DNA of 64,000 nt from Anaerococcus ihuae (GCF_928368155.1 NZ_CAKMRU010000001.1:750001-814000), one strand, 5' to 3'. Shown: positions 53,397-62,595, counted from the stretch's first letter. Notes: a model not told the origin generated them from the letters alone. Numbers and translations are program-made.

Positions 53397-54551
53397 TCAT
53401 TTAATGAGGTCATGAAATTGACTTTTTATACTATAAACTAAATTTTCAACTTTCTCTTTTTTATTTTTAGAATAATAAAGATACGGCTCCTTGCATAACA
53501 GTCTTTTTATATATCCTAAAATGCGCCCTTTGTTTTTATCTTTTAAAAAAACTTCACTAACAATTTCTAACAAATCATCTGAATCAAAAAGTATTTGATA
53601 ACCTAATTGCCTTTCTTGAATTAGGATATCGCTAATCATTAAGCTTCCCCACTCTTTTCCTCTTCGATCCTTTTCCCTATATTTTTTAACGGCTTTCACA
53701 AGAAGGTCTCTACACATTAATTTTTGCTTTTCATATGGCTTAAAAAGATTTTTTTCTAAATATAAGAATAATTTTTGACGAAACACTTCTTCATTTAAAT
53801 TAAAAAGATTTGTTTCTTCAAAAAAATCTTTAAACTTATCTGTTTTTTTTATTGTATGCTCATATCTATAAATACTCCCATTTAGTATCTCTCCATTTTC
53901 ATCAACGATGACGATTTCTTTATTTTTATGCTTCTTTTTTGTTTCTTTTAATTTATCATAAAATGTAATTTTATGTCGTTGATTTTGTGCTGTTATTGTT
54001 TTGGATTCATAGCCGTCTTTCTCTTTATGGTTTTCAATATCTATGCAAATTTTCATATACGGGATAAATCTAACCAGAGTACGTAATGGGTCTTCAAAAT
54101 CTTTAGTATTACCTGTCGTTAAATAATTGTAGTTAATTTCACAATAGTTAAAAATGACATTTGATATATCTATCTCAATTTTATAATCTTCGTATAATAT
54201 ATTTTTAATTTCCACAACCACATCTTTTAATTCTTCTAAAGAAAAATTTTCTATATTTTGTCCTAGAATGTCCGTTGGCGAAAAATCTATTCTTGCATAT
54301 AAGCCACAATCTATGTTGCAACAATTCTCTCTTCTTATCTCCAATCGCCCAATTCCTCCCCTTTCAATTCGAATGGATTTCAGTTCTTTTCTATAATAAC
54401 TAAATTTCGTTATTCCATATGAGTTCTGATATAAGCTTATTAAGTGATTAATCTCATACTCGGTAACTCTTACATTCTTAAATTTCACTCTATCAAAGCC
54501 AATGCGTTGAAATTTCTCATATCTTACTAAGATGTTTTTTTCTATTTTCAT
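53397..54551 (-). CDS. Probable replication initiator (phage/plasmid Rep, CRI-like)
   Basis: 384 residues. HKITFYDKLKETKKKHKNKE and GSIYRYEHTIKKTDKFKDFF match the 'KFYDK...RIE' pattern of filamentous-phage-like gene II/X replication proteins and related plasmid Reps; tyrosines lie in NYNYLTTGN and elsewhere, but which is catalytic is not clear, and an HUH pair is not obvious. GGGGGAA precedes the ATG; box copy 1 and a large palindrome lie upstream. With the OB-like protein it may form a replication module of an integrated plasmid or phage-like element. Confidence 0.65.
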   Translation of the reverse strand: MKIEKNILVRYEKFQRIGFDRVKFKNVRVTEYEINHLISLYQNSYGITKFSYYRKELKSIRIERGGIGRLEIRRENCCNIDCGLYARIDFSPTDILGQNIENFSLEELKDVVVEIKNILYEDYKIEIDISNVIFNYCEINYNYLTTGNTKDFEDPLRTLVRFIPYMKICIDIENHKEKDGYESKTITAQNQRHKITFYDKLKETKKKHKNKEIVIVDENGEILNGSIYRYEHTIKKTDKFKDFFEETNLFNLNEEVFRQKLFLYLEKNLFKPYEKQKLMCRDLLVKAVKKYREKDRRGKEWGSLMISDILIQERQLGYQILFDSDDLLEIVSEVFLKDKNKGRILGYIKRLLCKEPYLYYSKNKKEKVENLVYSIKSQFHDLIK

Positions 54552-54589
54552 AATTCCCCCATATAAAAGAAAGTTTTTAATCTATCTCT

Positions 54590-54601
54590 TATATGTCAGA
54601 A
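54590..54601 (-). repeat. Leader box copy 1 (TTCTGACATATA)
   Basis: Perfect 12-base match, 38 bases upstream of the Rep-like start. A plus-strand partial copy (TTCTGACA then AATTATAAA) is at 54737-54753. Confidence 0.75.
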
Positions 54602-54643
54602 AATTTAATATTTTTATTTTCTACACAGGATTTCCAATAAATA

Positions 54644-54686
54644 AAATCTGTTTATACGGTCCATTTATGGACGTATAAACAGATTT
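54644..54686. repeat. 43-bp palindrome near Rep, candidate origin
   Basis: AAATCTGTTTATAC pairs with GTATAAACAGATTT, and inside GTCCA pairs with TGGAC around TTTA; one base is bulged. No T run follows. The position about 95 bases upstream of the Rep gene is where a rolling-circle origin or an attachment site may lie. Confidence 0.7.
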
Positions 54687-54699
54687 AGGGTATTTACCA

Positions 54700-55146
54700 A
54701 GGATAAGTTTTTAAACTCTTTTGTTATTAAGAACCTTTTCTGACAAATTATAAATAGAAGATTGATGGTATGGAGAAAATAAAAAAGATAAGTGATCAAA
54801 AATGAGGAAACAAAGAGAGGAAGTCGCAAAATATGAAGTAAGAAAAAAATAAAAAAGATTTATAGAGCAAAAATTTTAAGTATGTAAAAAAATGTATAGT
54901 GTAGGAATTCACTTACAAAAGCATTAAATAGCAAGCCAAGCTATCAATCTAAAAATGTGTACTTTAGAGCAAGCCAAGCTCTTTAAAAAATGTGTTTTGT
55001 CTTAGATTGGACAACTTAGAAGCTTCTACGGACTCGGTAGTATAAAAAGCTTAGTCTTAACAATTAGAGTAACAAATAAGGCTCTAGAATCGTTTTTAAG
55101 AGCTTTAATTTTAAAAAGATAGTTATATATTTGAAAGGAGCATTCT
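54700..55146. other. Long leader of the tyrosine recombinase with folded repeats
   Basis: Gene-free. AGCAAGCCAAGCT occurs at 54930-54942 and 54968-54980; each copy makes a stem-loop with the same loop AAGCCAA but different closing stems (ATAGC/GCTAT and AGAGC/GCTCT), and AAAATGTGT follows each. A third hairpin CTAC-GGACTCG-GTAG flanked by AAGCTT copies lies at about 55022-55052. A transcribed leader RNA is likely. Confidence 0.55.
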
Positions 55147-56127
55147 ATGTCTTTTAATATCACAAACAAAGCTTTTAACAAAGAATTTGGAATAATAGAT
55201 GAAGAAAAGAAAAAAACTAAAAAATGGGATAAAAGAAAGCAAAAAAACATTTTAAAAAATCAGATTTATGATAGATTAACAAGAATGTTAAATGATGGTA
55301 TGAGTACATCAAGAAATGACGATAAAAATGATTTATCAACTACAACAATAAATAAAATTTATAGCGTTACAACTTATAAGACATACAAAAAACAATGTTA
55401 TAAATTTGCAGAATTTTTGAAAGAAAATTATCCTGAAATAAAGAAAATGCAACAAGTTAAAACAGAACACGTAAATGAATATCTGAAAAACTTAACAAAT
55501 CAAGACTTATCTGCTTACTCAATTAGCACATCTAAATCAGCTATAGCAAAGGTTTTAAGAACATCATCTACAAACTTTATAGCGACAGCTCCAAGGACAA
55601 GAAAATCAATTAAAAGAAGTCGATATGAAGCTAAAAGAGATAAACACATATCAGAAGAGCTAGAAAGAAAATTTTCTAAAATAACAAGCTCTACAGGATT
55701 AAGAAAAAAAGAAATGGAAGCTGTAAGAGGGGTTGATTTAAAAGAAATCAACGGAAAATATTATGTAAAAGTTAGACAAGGAAAAGGTGGAAAAAAACGC
55801 TTAGCTTTAATCATGGGCAAAGATAAAGAAGAAACAGATGAAATAATAAATATTTTTAAAGAAGCTGGAGAGCTTAAAATAGCACCAAAATTACCTTCTC
55901 ATTATGACAACCACCACTACAGAGCAGTATACGCCAAGAGAATTTATAATCATTATGCAAGACCAATAGATGAAATACCTGGTGGTTTAATTTCAGAAGG
56001 AGGAGAAAGATACATCATGAGAAATGATAGAGCTGGAGAAATATTAGATCGAAAAGCTATGTTAATAACCAGCAAATACTTAGGACATAATCGTATTGAT
56101 GTAATCGCTCAATCTTATCTGTACTAA
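55147..56127 (+). CDS. Tyrosine recombinase (phage-integrase family)
   Basis: 326 residues. Catalytic set: Arg186 (TGLRKKEM), His256-x-x-Arg259 (HHYR), His314 (YLGHNRIDV) and Tyr324 near the C-terminal end. N-terminal core-binding region (about 70-150) with TTYKTYKKQCYKFAEFLK. A Lys/Glu-rich N-terminus precedes it. GAAAGGAG lies before the ATG. The protein ends two residues after the Tyr, unusually close. It may resolve or move the module that also has a serine recombinase. Confidence 0.85.
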   Translation: MSFNITNKAFNKEFGIIDEEKKKTKKWDKRKQKNILKNQIYDRLTRMLNDGMSTSRNDDKNDLSTTTINKIYSVTTYKTYKKQCYKFAEFLKENYPEIKKMQQVKTEHVNEYLKNLTNQDLSAYSISTSKSAIAKVLRTSSTNFIATAPRTRKSIKRSRYEAKRDKHISEELERKFSKITSSTGLRKKEMEAVRGVDLKEINGKYYVKVRQGKGGKKRLALIMGKDKEETDEIINIFKEAGELKIAPKLPSHYDNHHYRAVYAKRIYNHYARPIDEIPGGLISEGGERYIMRNDRAGEILDRKAMLITSKYLGHNRIDVIAQSYLY

Positions 56128-56599
56128 AATAAATAGATGTAGATATAAAATCTAGGTTTGGAGAAATTGATTTAAAGCTAGTTATTTTCTTATGATATAC
56201 AACATCCACTGAATAAATTTTAAAAAATTGAAACTGAAATAAAGATCTTACATCATGAAGTATAAAAATGTAAAAAAACTGAATAAAACCAATTTACAGA
56301 GAAGTATTATATCGAACTTTCTATTTATAAAATAGCTACTAATGAAATTTTAGAAATCTATAAAATATTACCAAACATAAAAGAAATATTAATCAGACTC
56401 GATAAGTTGCAATAAAAAAGAATACCCTTATGCAAGAGCATTCTTTGAATAAAGAAGAATTTTCTGACCTTTTTCAGTATAGGAAAAACTATGAAAATCA
56501 CTTATGGGAAGGAAGTGGAGAGATAAAATGCTATAAGCAGATAAACTTATATCTTTTTAAGATTATTTACAAAATTTTACTCTAAGCTTATTATATTAC
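56128..56599. other. Decayed stretch after the tyrosine recombinase
   Basis: Plus-strand fragments are seen: one ending NEILEIYKILPNIKEILIRL, and a 50-codon frame from ATG at about 56430 (MQEHSLNKEEFSDLFQYRKN onward). AGAATAC/GCATTCTT may form a weak hairpin at 56426. No complete gene recognised. Confidence 0.4.
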
Positions 56600-56929
56600 T
56601 TAAGGAGATCCTACTAGATGACCTACGAACATTGTTATAGGAAGTAATAAAATCAAAAGGATATTTAATGCCATAAACAACTTATCCTTTTCCTTTACCC
56701 CATATACTAAACCTATTAGTCCAATAATTGGCAGAAAAACATTAATGTGAAATTTATAATAATCTTTATGAATTTCATGAGCATCTATATAATTACTTGA
56801 TTTGATTTTTATTTCACATCCACCATTAAATTTACAAACAACTTCATAAATACCATCACTGGAAAAATTTAATGGATATTCAACATTTTCATCATGATTT
56901 ATAACTCCAATATATGCCAATTTATCCAT
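56600..56929 (-). CDS. Small membrane protein, two C-terminal helices
   Basis: 109 residues. An N-terminal soluble part (about 1-60) with GVINHDENVEYPLNF and CKFNGGCEIKIKS, then two hydrophobic helices (about 63-78 and 84-104). No family recognised. It follows the next membrane gene by two bases, so the two are cotranscribed. The build suggests an immunity or transporter helper; this is weak inference. Confidence 0.55.
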   Translation of the reverse strand: MDKLAYIGVINHDENVEYPLNFSSDGIYEVVCKFNGGCEIKIKSSNYIDAHEIHKDYYKFHINVFLPIIGLIGLVYGVKEKDKLFMALNILLILLLPITMFVGHLVGSP

Positions 56930-56931
56930 TA

Positions 56932-57465
56932 TTATCCACCATAAAATTTACTACTATATCTTTTAAGAGACATTTTAAAAATAAAGAAGGTTAACAAAAA
57001 CAAAAATGTTCTTGATAGTAGTAGTTTTATATAATCATGTTGTAGTAAACTTAAAACTTTTATAGTCATCGGAAATGTAATATATCCACTATTAACTACT
57101 AAAAGTACCATTAATAAAATGTAATAGTTTATATAAGTAAACAAATCCTTTTTTAATAGTAATAAAATAGATAGAACTATATAACTTGCAGATAGAATTT
57201 CTAAAATTGTTAATACATTAAACTTAATACTAATTAAATACACTTCACCTGTTATAAAATAATTAATTCCTTGAAAAAAAATTTGTCCCAAAATATAAAA
57301 TATTAATTCAGTCCCCAAAATAATATAAAATATCTTTCTAATATTCTTTTTCTCGTTAATTGAATATATTACCATATAGTCTTTCTGTATACATATAAAC
57401 TTTTCATTTATTACATTTAATACAAAAATAGGCACCAAGAATATTAAAAATACTTGATGAGTCAA
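56932..57465 (-). CDS. Polytopic membrane protein, probably N-terminally truncated
   Basis: 177 residues from TTG with about five hydrophobic segments; hydrophobic order resembles ABC-2-type permeases of bacteriocin immunity systems, but no motif proves it. The frame begins right at the break where the ArdA remnant ends, with no ribosome site, so the true N-terminus was probably lost. It ends MSLKRYSSKFYGG. Cotranscribed with the 109-residue protein. Confidence 0.5.
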   Translation of the reverse strand: MTHQVFLIFLVPIFVLNVINEKFICIQKDYMVIYSINEKKNIRKIFYIILGTELIFYILGQIFFQGINYFITGEVYLISIKFNVLTILEILSASYIVLSILLLLKKDLFTYINYYILLMVLLVVNSGYITFPMTIKVLSLLQHDYIKLLLSRTFLFLLTFFIFKMSLKRYSSKFYGG

Positions 57466-57962
57466 AAGACGAAATAAGGAGTTACTCTAGCACTTTTATT
57501 GTTTTTTATTACTTCCATTGCATATTCTTCTCCATCTAGTTCATCTAATTCTTTAGTTGCTACTGCCATTTTCTCAGTTTAATATAGATCCTTGCCTAGC
57601 TTATCAAAATCGCTGAAGTTATTTATAAGGCTATAGCAATGCAAGTTGAAACTTAGGCTTACTAAATCTGCCATTGTATTAGGTTCTTCTGTAAAGGTCG
57701 CAGCACAAAACTTTTCTATTTCCCTTGGACTGAACCCATCAAATCTTTTCATTAAATAGTTTAGTTCATCTATATTTACATTTTTATCAGCCAGTATATT
57801 TGAAAATCTTTCATCCCTACTGCCTTCTATATAACAGTTTGACCTTGTACTCATTTCTATTCCTAATTCATTGCATACCTCTTGTAGTTTATCTTCCTCC
57901 ATTGGAATCCATATGGTTTTTCTTTTATCATCATCCCTTGATTTTTTAATAGTTATATTCAA
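57462..57962 (-). pseudogene. ArdA-like antirestriction protein, broken
   Basis: From ATG 57962 the frame reads MNITIKKSRDDDKRKTIWIP to FSDFDKLGKDLY, a TAA (57579-57581), then TEKMAVATKELDELDGEEYA and VTPYFVF, stop. ArdA of clostridial conjugative elements has a matching run (LMKRFDGFSPREIEKFCAA, FNLHCYSLI) and goes on after VTPYG for about 30 more residues. So there is one nonsense change and loss of the C-terminus. An ICE remnant. Confidence 0.75.
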
Positions 57963-57977
57963 TCTTTTTCCTCCATT

Positions 57978-58667
57978 CTATTTATTAATTAAAAATAACT
58001 CTGTCCCGTATCTATTGATTAAGGCAGAGTTAATTATTGATTTAAATATATAGTCATCTATTAATTCCCTATCTGCTAGCTCATTGATTCTTATACACTC
58101 CTTTCCAGTTGATAGGGTCTTTGCAGTTTGGTATAAGGCATAGCCATTGGTATCTATATCCCGAAGACATATTTGTTTTAAGCCAAACTTAACATTTAAA
58201 ATATGATTTTCAGAAACCTTCCATAGATTTTCATCGGCAGTAAGTAAAAATAGGATAGCAATAAATCTTGGGGATATATCATGAATATCTAGATCTTGGT
58301 TTCGAAGAAAATTATAGAATCTTTCTTTGTGGTTATGATTTAAAAAGATTTCCCCCTTGAAATTATTTGCTAGACTTTCTAATCTTTCCTTTAAATAATA
58401 ATTATTTATCTTTCCAAAGCACTCTCTGACTAGATCCTTATATCTACATCTATCCACATTGATTTTGAAGTTTGAACCAATGTGTCCACACTCCTTACAA
58501 TCATCATCAACATTAATCACACCAATCTTGCAATCTCCATCACCCCCTTGGCAATTAAAATAATTATTGATGATTATTCCATTTCCTCTTGGCTGGAAAT
58601 TTGGAACCATAACCATCAATTGCTCTATTCCTTCCAAGGATGTACCATACATAAATAATTTTGACAT
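57978..58667 (-). CDS. Conjugative-element hypothetical protein upstream of ardA
   Basis: About 229 residues. Begins MSKLFMYGTSLEGIEQLMVM, then PNFQPRGNGIIINNYFNCQG and four cysteines spaced as a zinc site (NCQGGDGDCKIG and DDDCKECGHIG). This gene often precedes ardA in Firmicute integrative elements. I start at 58667 (AAAGGA upstream). The putative zinc site suggests nucleic-acid contact, which is inference. It ends 15 bases before the ArdA remnant starts. Confidence 0.65.
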   Translation of the reverse strand: MSKLFMYGTSLEGIEQLMVMVPNFQPRGNGIIINNYFNCQGGDGDCKIGVINVDDDCKECGHIGSNFKINVDRCRYKDLVRECFGKINNYYLKERLESLANNFKGEIFLNHNHKERFYNFLRNQDLDIHDISPRFIAILFLLTADENLWKVSENHILNVKFGLKQICLRDIDTNGYALYQTAKTLSTGKECIRINELADRELIDDYIFKSIINSALINRYGTELFLINK

Positions 58668-58700
58668 TGTTCCCAATCCTTTCTTTCTATTTTTAAGCAT

Positions 58701-58746
58701 AAAAAAATGACGAAGTTTATTGGTCTTTAGTTGACCTAAACTTCGC
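58701..58746 (-). terminator. Terminator upstream of the ICE hypothetical gene
   Basis: GGCGAAGTTTAGGTC pairs with GACCAATAAACTTCGTC (a few bulges) and TTTTTTT follows on the minus strand. Confidence 0.8.
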
Positions 58747-58781
58747 CACCATATTCTCGATATTTAATCTTGATTTATATA

Positions 58782-58826
58782 CAAATAGATGTATTAGAAT
58801 ATCAGATATTCTAATACATCTATTTG
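58782..58826. repeat. Perfect 45-bp palindrome
   Basis: Arms 58782-58803 and 58805-58826 are perfect complements (22 of 22) around a single A. Half sequence begins CAAATAGATGTATTAGAATA. No T run on either side, so it is not a usual terminator. Confidence 0.9.
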
Positions 58827-58829
58827 CTA

Positions 58830-59044
58830 CATTTCAAATTCCTTTAAATATTATTTCTTCATTAATTAGTTGCACATATACCTACTATATCAATAAATTT
58901 TGAGTTATCATTGACTATATTAGTTGCTATTATCAGAATAGTCATCGATAACTATATTTTCGTGCAAATATGCAAATAAGTAAAATGATAGTTATGTTAT
59001 ATCATAATAATTGAAAATAATAGAATGCATTTTTCAATGTAATA
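58830..59044. other. Gene-free stretch downstream of erm
   Basis: A/T-rich with repeated ATAGTTAT-like words, no frame or clear signal recognised. Confidence 0.4.
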
Positions 59045-59084
59045 AGATTAAGCGTTCTCTTAAAGTTAGAGAACGCTTAATTAT
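59045..59084. terminator. Terminator of the erm gene
   Basis: An 11-bp perfect stem AAGCGTTCTCT/AGAGAACGCTT around seven bases; T-rich on both sides. Confidence 0.88.
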
Positions 59085-59091
59085 TTTTAAT

Positions 59092-59823
59092 TTATTGAAA
59101 TAATTTGTAACTATTGAAAACAGACAAAAATTGTTCATTGGATAATTTATCAAGATCAGTAACATTCGCATGCTTCAGCACCTGTCTTAATTGATTTTTA
59201 GTAAAAAGAACATGATATTCCCTGTTTACCCATTTATAAACGAAAAATCTATACTTTTTGTAGTCCTTCTTTAAAATAAATGGTTTATGCCTTTCAAGTA
59301 CAATCAATACAGAATCTACATTAGGCTTAGGGTGAAAATATGCTCGTGGCACTTTTTTAAGAATTTTTATATCCATTTCCACCATTAACAGCAAACCTAA
59401 AGCTCGTTGGGTATTTTGCAACCTTTTAGCAAATCCCCTCTCTACAATAAGGTAGCTATATTTCGCTTGACTATCAAAAGCAATCTTTTTTACAATATCA
59501 GTACTAATATTGTAGGGAATATTACCAAATATTTTATAGTCTGTATTTTTAGGAAAGCTAAACTTCAAAATATCCTCATGAATAACTTTTATATTCTGAA
59601 AAGGTTCAACTGCTTTTTTCGTGGCATGACATAAACCTTCATCAATCTCTATAGCATTCACCCGTTGACTCATTTCCACAAGTTCCTTGGTAAAATGTCC
59701 TTTTCCTGACCCAATTTCTATTATTTTATCTTGTTTATTGATATTCGTATATTTTAATATTTCCTTTACATGCTTTTTAGATGTAATGAAATTTTGCGTA
59801 TTTTTCGGGTTTTTCTGTTTCAT
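59092..59823 (-). CDS. erm(TR): 23S rRNA adenine-N6-methyltransferase, erm(A) class, TR type
   Basis: 243 residues. Dimethylates A2058 of 23S rRNA, giving macrolide-lincosamide-streptogramin B resistance. [30 protein letters not shown] (SAM loop), [15 protein letters not shown] (catalytic N-x-P-Y) and [15 protein letters not shown] agree with the erm(A)/erm(TR) line far better than with erm(B). All key motifs are intact. Expression is inducible through the two-peptide leader upstream. The gene stands alone between its own leader and terminator; surrounding ICE remnants show how it arrived. Confidence 0.95.
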   Translation of the reverse strand: MKQKNPKNTQNFITSKKHVKEILKYTNINKQDKIIEIGSGKGHFTKELVEMSQRVNAIEIDEGLCHATKKAVEPFQNIKVIHEDILKFSFPKNTDYKIFGNIPYNISTDIVKKIAFDSQAKYSYLIVERGFAKRLQNTQRALGLLLMVEMDIKILKKVPRAYFHPKPNVDSVLIVLERHKPFILKKDYKKYRFFVYKWVNREYHVLFTKNQLRQVLKHANVTDLDKLSNEQFLSVFNSYKLFQ

Positions 59824-59880
59824 TATAACCTTCTCCTTGCCGGTTATAATGAACTAATCTTAAGAGCTCATTATAACCAA

Positions 59881-59940
59881 TTATTTTTGGTTTAGTTGAT
59901 AATGAAATCTCTCAATAACAAATATAGAAAACATACCCAT
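59881..59940 (-). CDS. Erm leader peptide 2
   Basis: 19 residues, MGMFSIFVIERFHYQLNQK. It contains the IFVI stalling motif known from macrolide-inducible leaders. AAAGGAGGTAAAGGT precedes the ATG. Confidence 0.9.
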   Translation of the reverse strand: MGMFSIFVIERFHYQLNQK

Positions 59941-59966
59941 ACCTTTACCTCCTTTAATTTTTTTCA

Positions 59967-60014
59967 TTATAAATGAGATAAAGTAATATCTACTACTGCA
60001 ATACATGTACACAT
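59967..60014 (-). CDS. Erm leader peptide 1
   Basis: 15 residues, MCTCIAVVDITLSHL, with the IAVV stalling motif of erm(A)-type leader 1. AAGGAGGAG precedes the ATG. Confidence 0.88.
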   Translation of the reverse strand: MCTCIAVVDITLSHL

Positions 60015-60030
60015 ATTTAACTCCTCCTTA

Positions 60031-60410
60031 TGCAACTGATTATATCACTTTTAATTTCTCTATTCAATAAAGTTCTGTGCTAATCTACCTCACCCTATGG
60101 ATTTTTAATCCCGAAACATCAAATGTCATCTGTCAAATGCCCTATTTAAAAGGGTCAAAAAACGGTATTTTTTAGCCTGTTTTTGACCCGATTTTCGTAC
60201 TCAAACCACTACATGTTGTGGTTGACTCCTATTATTCCTTGTCCAAACCACAATACGTCATCAGAATTGCTGCTTCAACGTGTGTCGAGTTGCCTTGATA
60301 GCTATCAAAACTGCATTCTCAACCCCTAAGGTTATGGGGAACATATCCACGCTCGTAGATGGAAACATATCAAAGATTGGCTCTCGTTTGTAGGAACATA
60401 TCGACTGTAA
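60031..60410. other. Gene-free stretch with hairpin and coding remnant
   Basis: GGGTCAAAAA (from 60157) pairs with TTTTTGACCC (to 60191), a strong hairpin. On the minus strand about 60250-60405 a frame reads REPIFDMFPSTSVDMFP, GVENAVLIAIKATRHTLKQQ, then a stop; the repeated DMFP unit recalls RlmD/TrmA C-termini. AACATATC occurs three times here as part of the repeat. Confidence 0.45.
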
Positions 60411-60890
<480 letters not shown>

Positions 60891-61288
60891 ATTCTTAGCC
60901 TCCATATTTTCATTATAATTTCTTTTTTAAACTAGGTAAAACCAATTTCATATACTTGTCATTTATTAATAGCGTCAAACATTTTAGCTGGTGTTAATTT
61001 ACTTAGCTCCCTGTTGTCAGCCAACGCACGTGTAGCTTTTTTGTGTATAAACACATCAGCGTCATGTTACCCATTGCTCGGCATTCTTCTAATGAACCCA
61101 AATACATGGAATGGCAACCCTTTTTTAGACAATTTATAACCGAACATTATCAAGCTTGAAAGTTTCTTTAGATTATAAAATATATTCTCAGACAATCAAG
61201 GGTAAAGGCTTCGCCCAAATTTCATTGAAATTTGCCCTTGACAGTCTGTTCATATATTTTATTTAATTTATGAAACTTCCAGAGCTTT
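60891..61288. other. Stretch between metallochaperone and IS3 element
   Basis: At about 60965-61070 (minus strand) a remnant frame reads HDADVFIHKKATRALADNRE then LSKLTPAKMFDAINK, stop. From 61193 to 61252 a long inverted repeat (AGAC-x2-TCAAGGG with CCCTTGA-x2-GTCT, inner AAATTTCA) lies just beyond the transposase stop; it may be the left end of the IS. Confidence 0.4.
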
Positions 61289-62253
61289 TTATTCTGCTTT
61301 TCTATATTCTACTGGTGTTTTATATCCTAAAGATCCATGAATTCTTAGGTTATTATACCAATATACGTATTCTGCTAATTTTAGATTAAGTTCTTGGAAA
61401 TTAGTAAAGTTCTCCTGATATATGAATTCTGTCTTCATTACTTTATTGACTGCTTCGCTTACTGCGTTATCATATGGGCTTCCTTTTTTACTTAGCGATC
61501 TTTTTATCCCAAATACCTTTAATATTTCTTCTATTTTTATATTTTTAAATTCTCTTTCTCTGTCTGTGTGAAATATTTTTATACGATTTAGTGGCTGCCT
61601 TATTGAGTAAAATGCTTCTGCTACTAGATTTGCATCTTTGTTTTTACCTGATGAGTATCCTATTATTTCACGGCTGTTTAAGTCTATTATTAAACATATA
61701 TAATTCCATTTTTTTCCTACTCTTACATATGTTAGGTCTCTTACTATTGCTTCTAAATAGTCTCTATTGTCAAATTATCTATTTAAAAGGTTAGGGATGT
61801 CTTCTTCGTTGCATTTGGATCTTATTACTTTATATTGTGCTACTGTATAGTTTGAGACTAGGCCATTTTTCTTCATTATTCGGCCTATTTTTCTTCTCGA
61901 TATTTTATATCCAATTTTCCCTAGTTCTTTTTTTATTTTGCGTGTTCCATAGTTGTTTCTACTTCTTCTGAATATTTCTTTTATTTCTTCTATTAGTTTT
62001 TCATCTTCATCTAATTTCACATCTTTTTCTTTGTTCAAATGATAATAGACTAAACTTCTTGTGACCCCAAGTAGTCTACACATTGCACTAATGCTATATT
62101 TATCTCGGTTCGAGATAATGAGGTCTATTTTTTGCCTAACAGTAGTGCAGCTAGCTTTAAAATATCATTCTCCATTTCAACCTGTTTCAATTTTTTACGA
62201 AGTCTGATTATCTCTTTTTGTTTCGCATCCACATTATCAAAATGGTTACTCTA
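61289..62253 (-). mobile_element. IS3-family insertion sequence, transposase broken
   Basis: The tail of orfA ([20 protein letters not shown] and [11 protein letters not shown], stop at 62125) overlaps orfB, which starts in the -1 frame over an A6 run ([20 protein letters not shown]), the usual programmed shift of IS3 elements. orfB has the HTH_21 part (YGTRKIKKELGKIGYKISRR) and the DDE core: DLTYV, HTDREREF, GSPYDNAVSEAVNKVMKTE. It is inactivated by TAA at 61775-61777 (NR-stop-FDNRDY) and TAG at 62251-62253 in orfA. The true ends are uncertain. Confidence 0.85.
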
Positions 62254-62595
62254 AGCAGCACACCAACTATTTATTTTTTGAGTTTTAAACTTTGGTAGAA
62301 GTCTTGAACTCTTTATATTTACATAACTATTTGCCTCTATCACTATTATGACACGAACCCCTGCACAATGATCTAAAATTTTCAATTCTAACAAGTCTTT
62401 TTCAGTATTTTTAACTTCATAAAAACCTCTTTGGCATTAATGCCTAATTCTTCTTTAGTTGTTAAAATTTTTTATTTTACCATCATCGTTCCCCTGATTT
62501 TCAATTAATCTTCTTAGGTTATATAAGAAGTACATATCTTTTTAATCTTAAAGTTTTTAAGTCTTAATTTTAAAATTTTCAATCTTAGATATTAT
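62254..62595. other. Stretch between the IS3 element and the rlmD fragment
   Basis: A/T-rich. The first part may be the N-terminal side of IS3 orfA (KTQKINSWCAA before the stop). The rest, to 62595, shows no gene or clear signal. Confidence 0.4.

Larger units (their letters stand above)
59824..60030 (-). promoter_or_regulatory. erm translational attenuator with two leader peptides
   Basis: Two leader frames, each with its own AGGAGG site, are followed by GGTTATAATGAGCT (near 59866-59879) pairing with AGTTCATTATAACC (near 59840-59853). The 3' arm shields the erm ribosome site AAGGAGAAGG. GGTTATAATG is repeated once more at the erm start, giving alternative pairings. Ribosome stalling on a leader opens the site. 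Confidence 0.88.

Noticed and set aside
54930..54980. CRISPR array from the AGCAAGCCAAGCT repeats
   Set aside because: Only two short copies, no regular spacers, no cas genes in the window.
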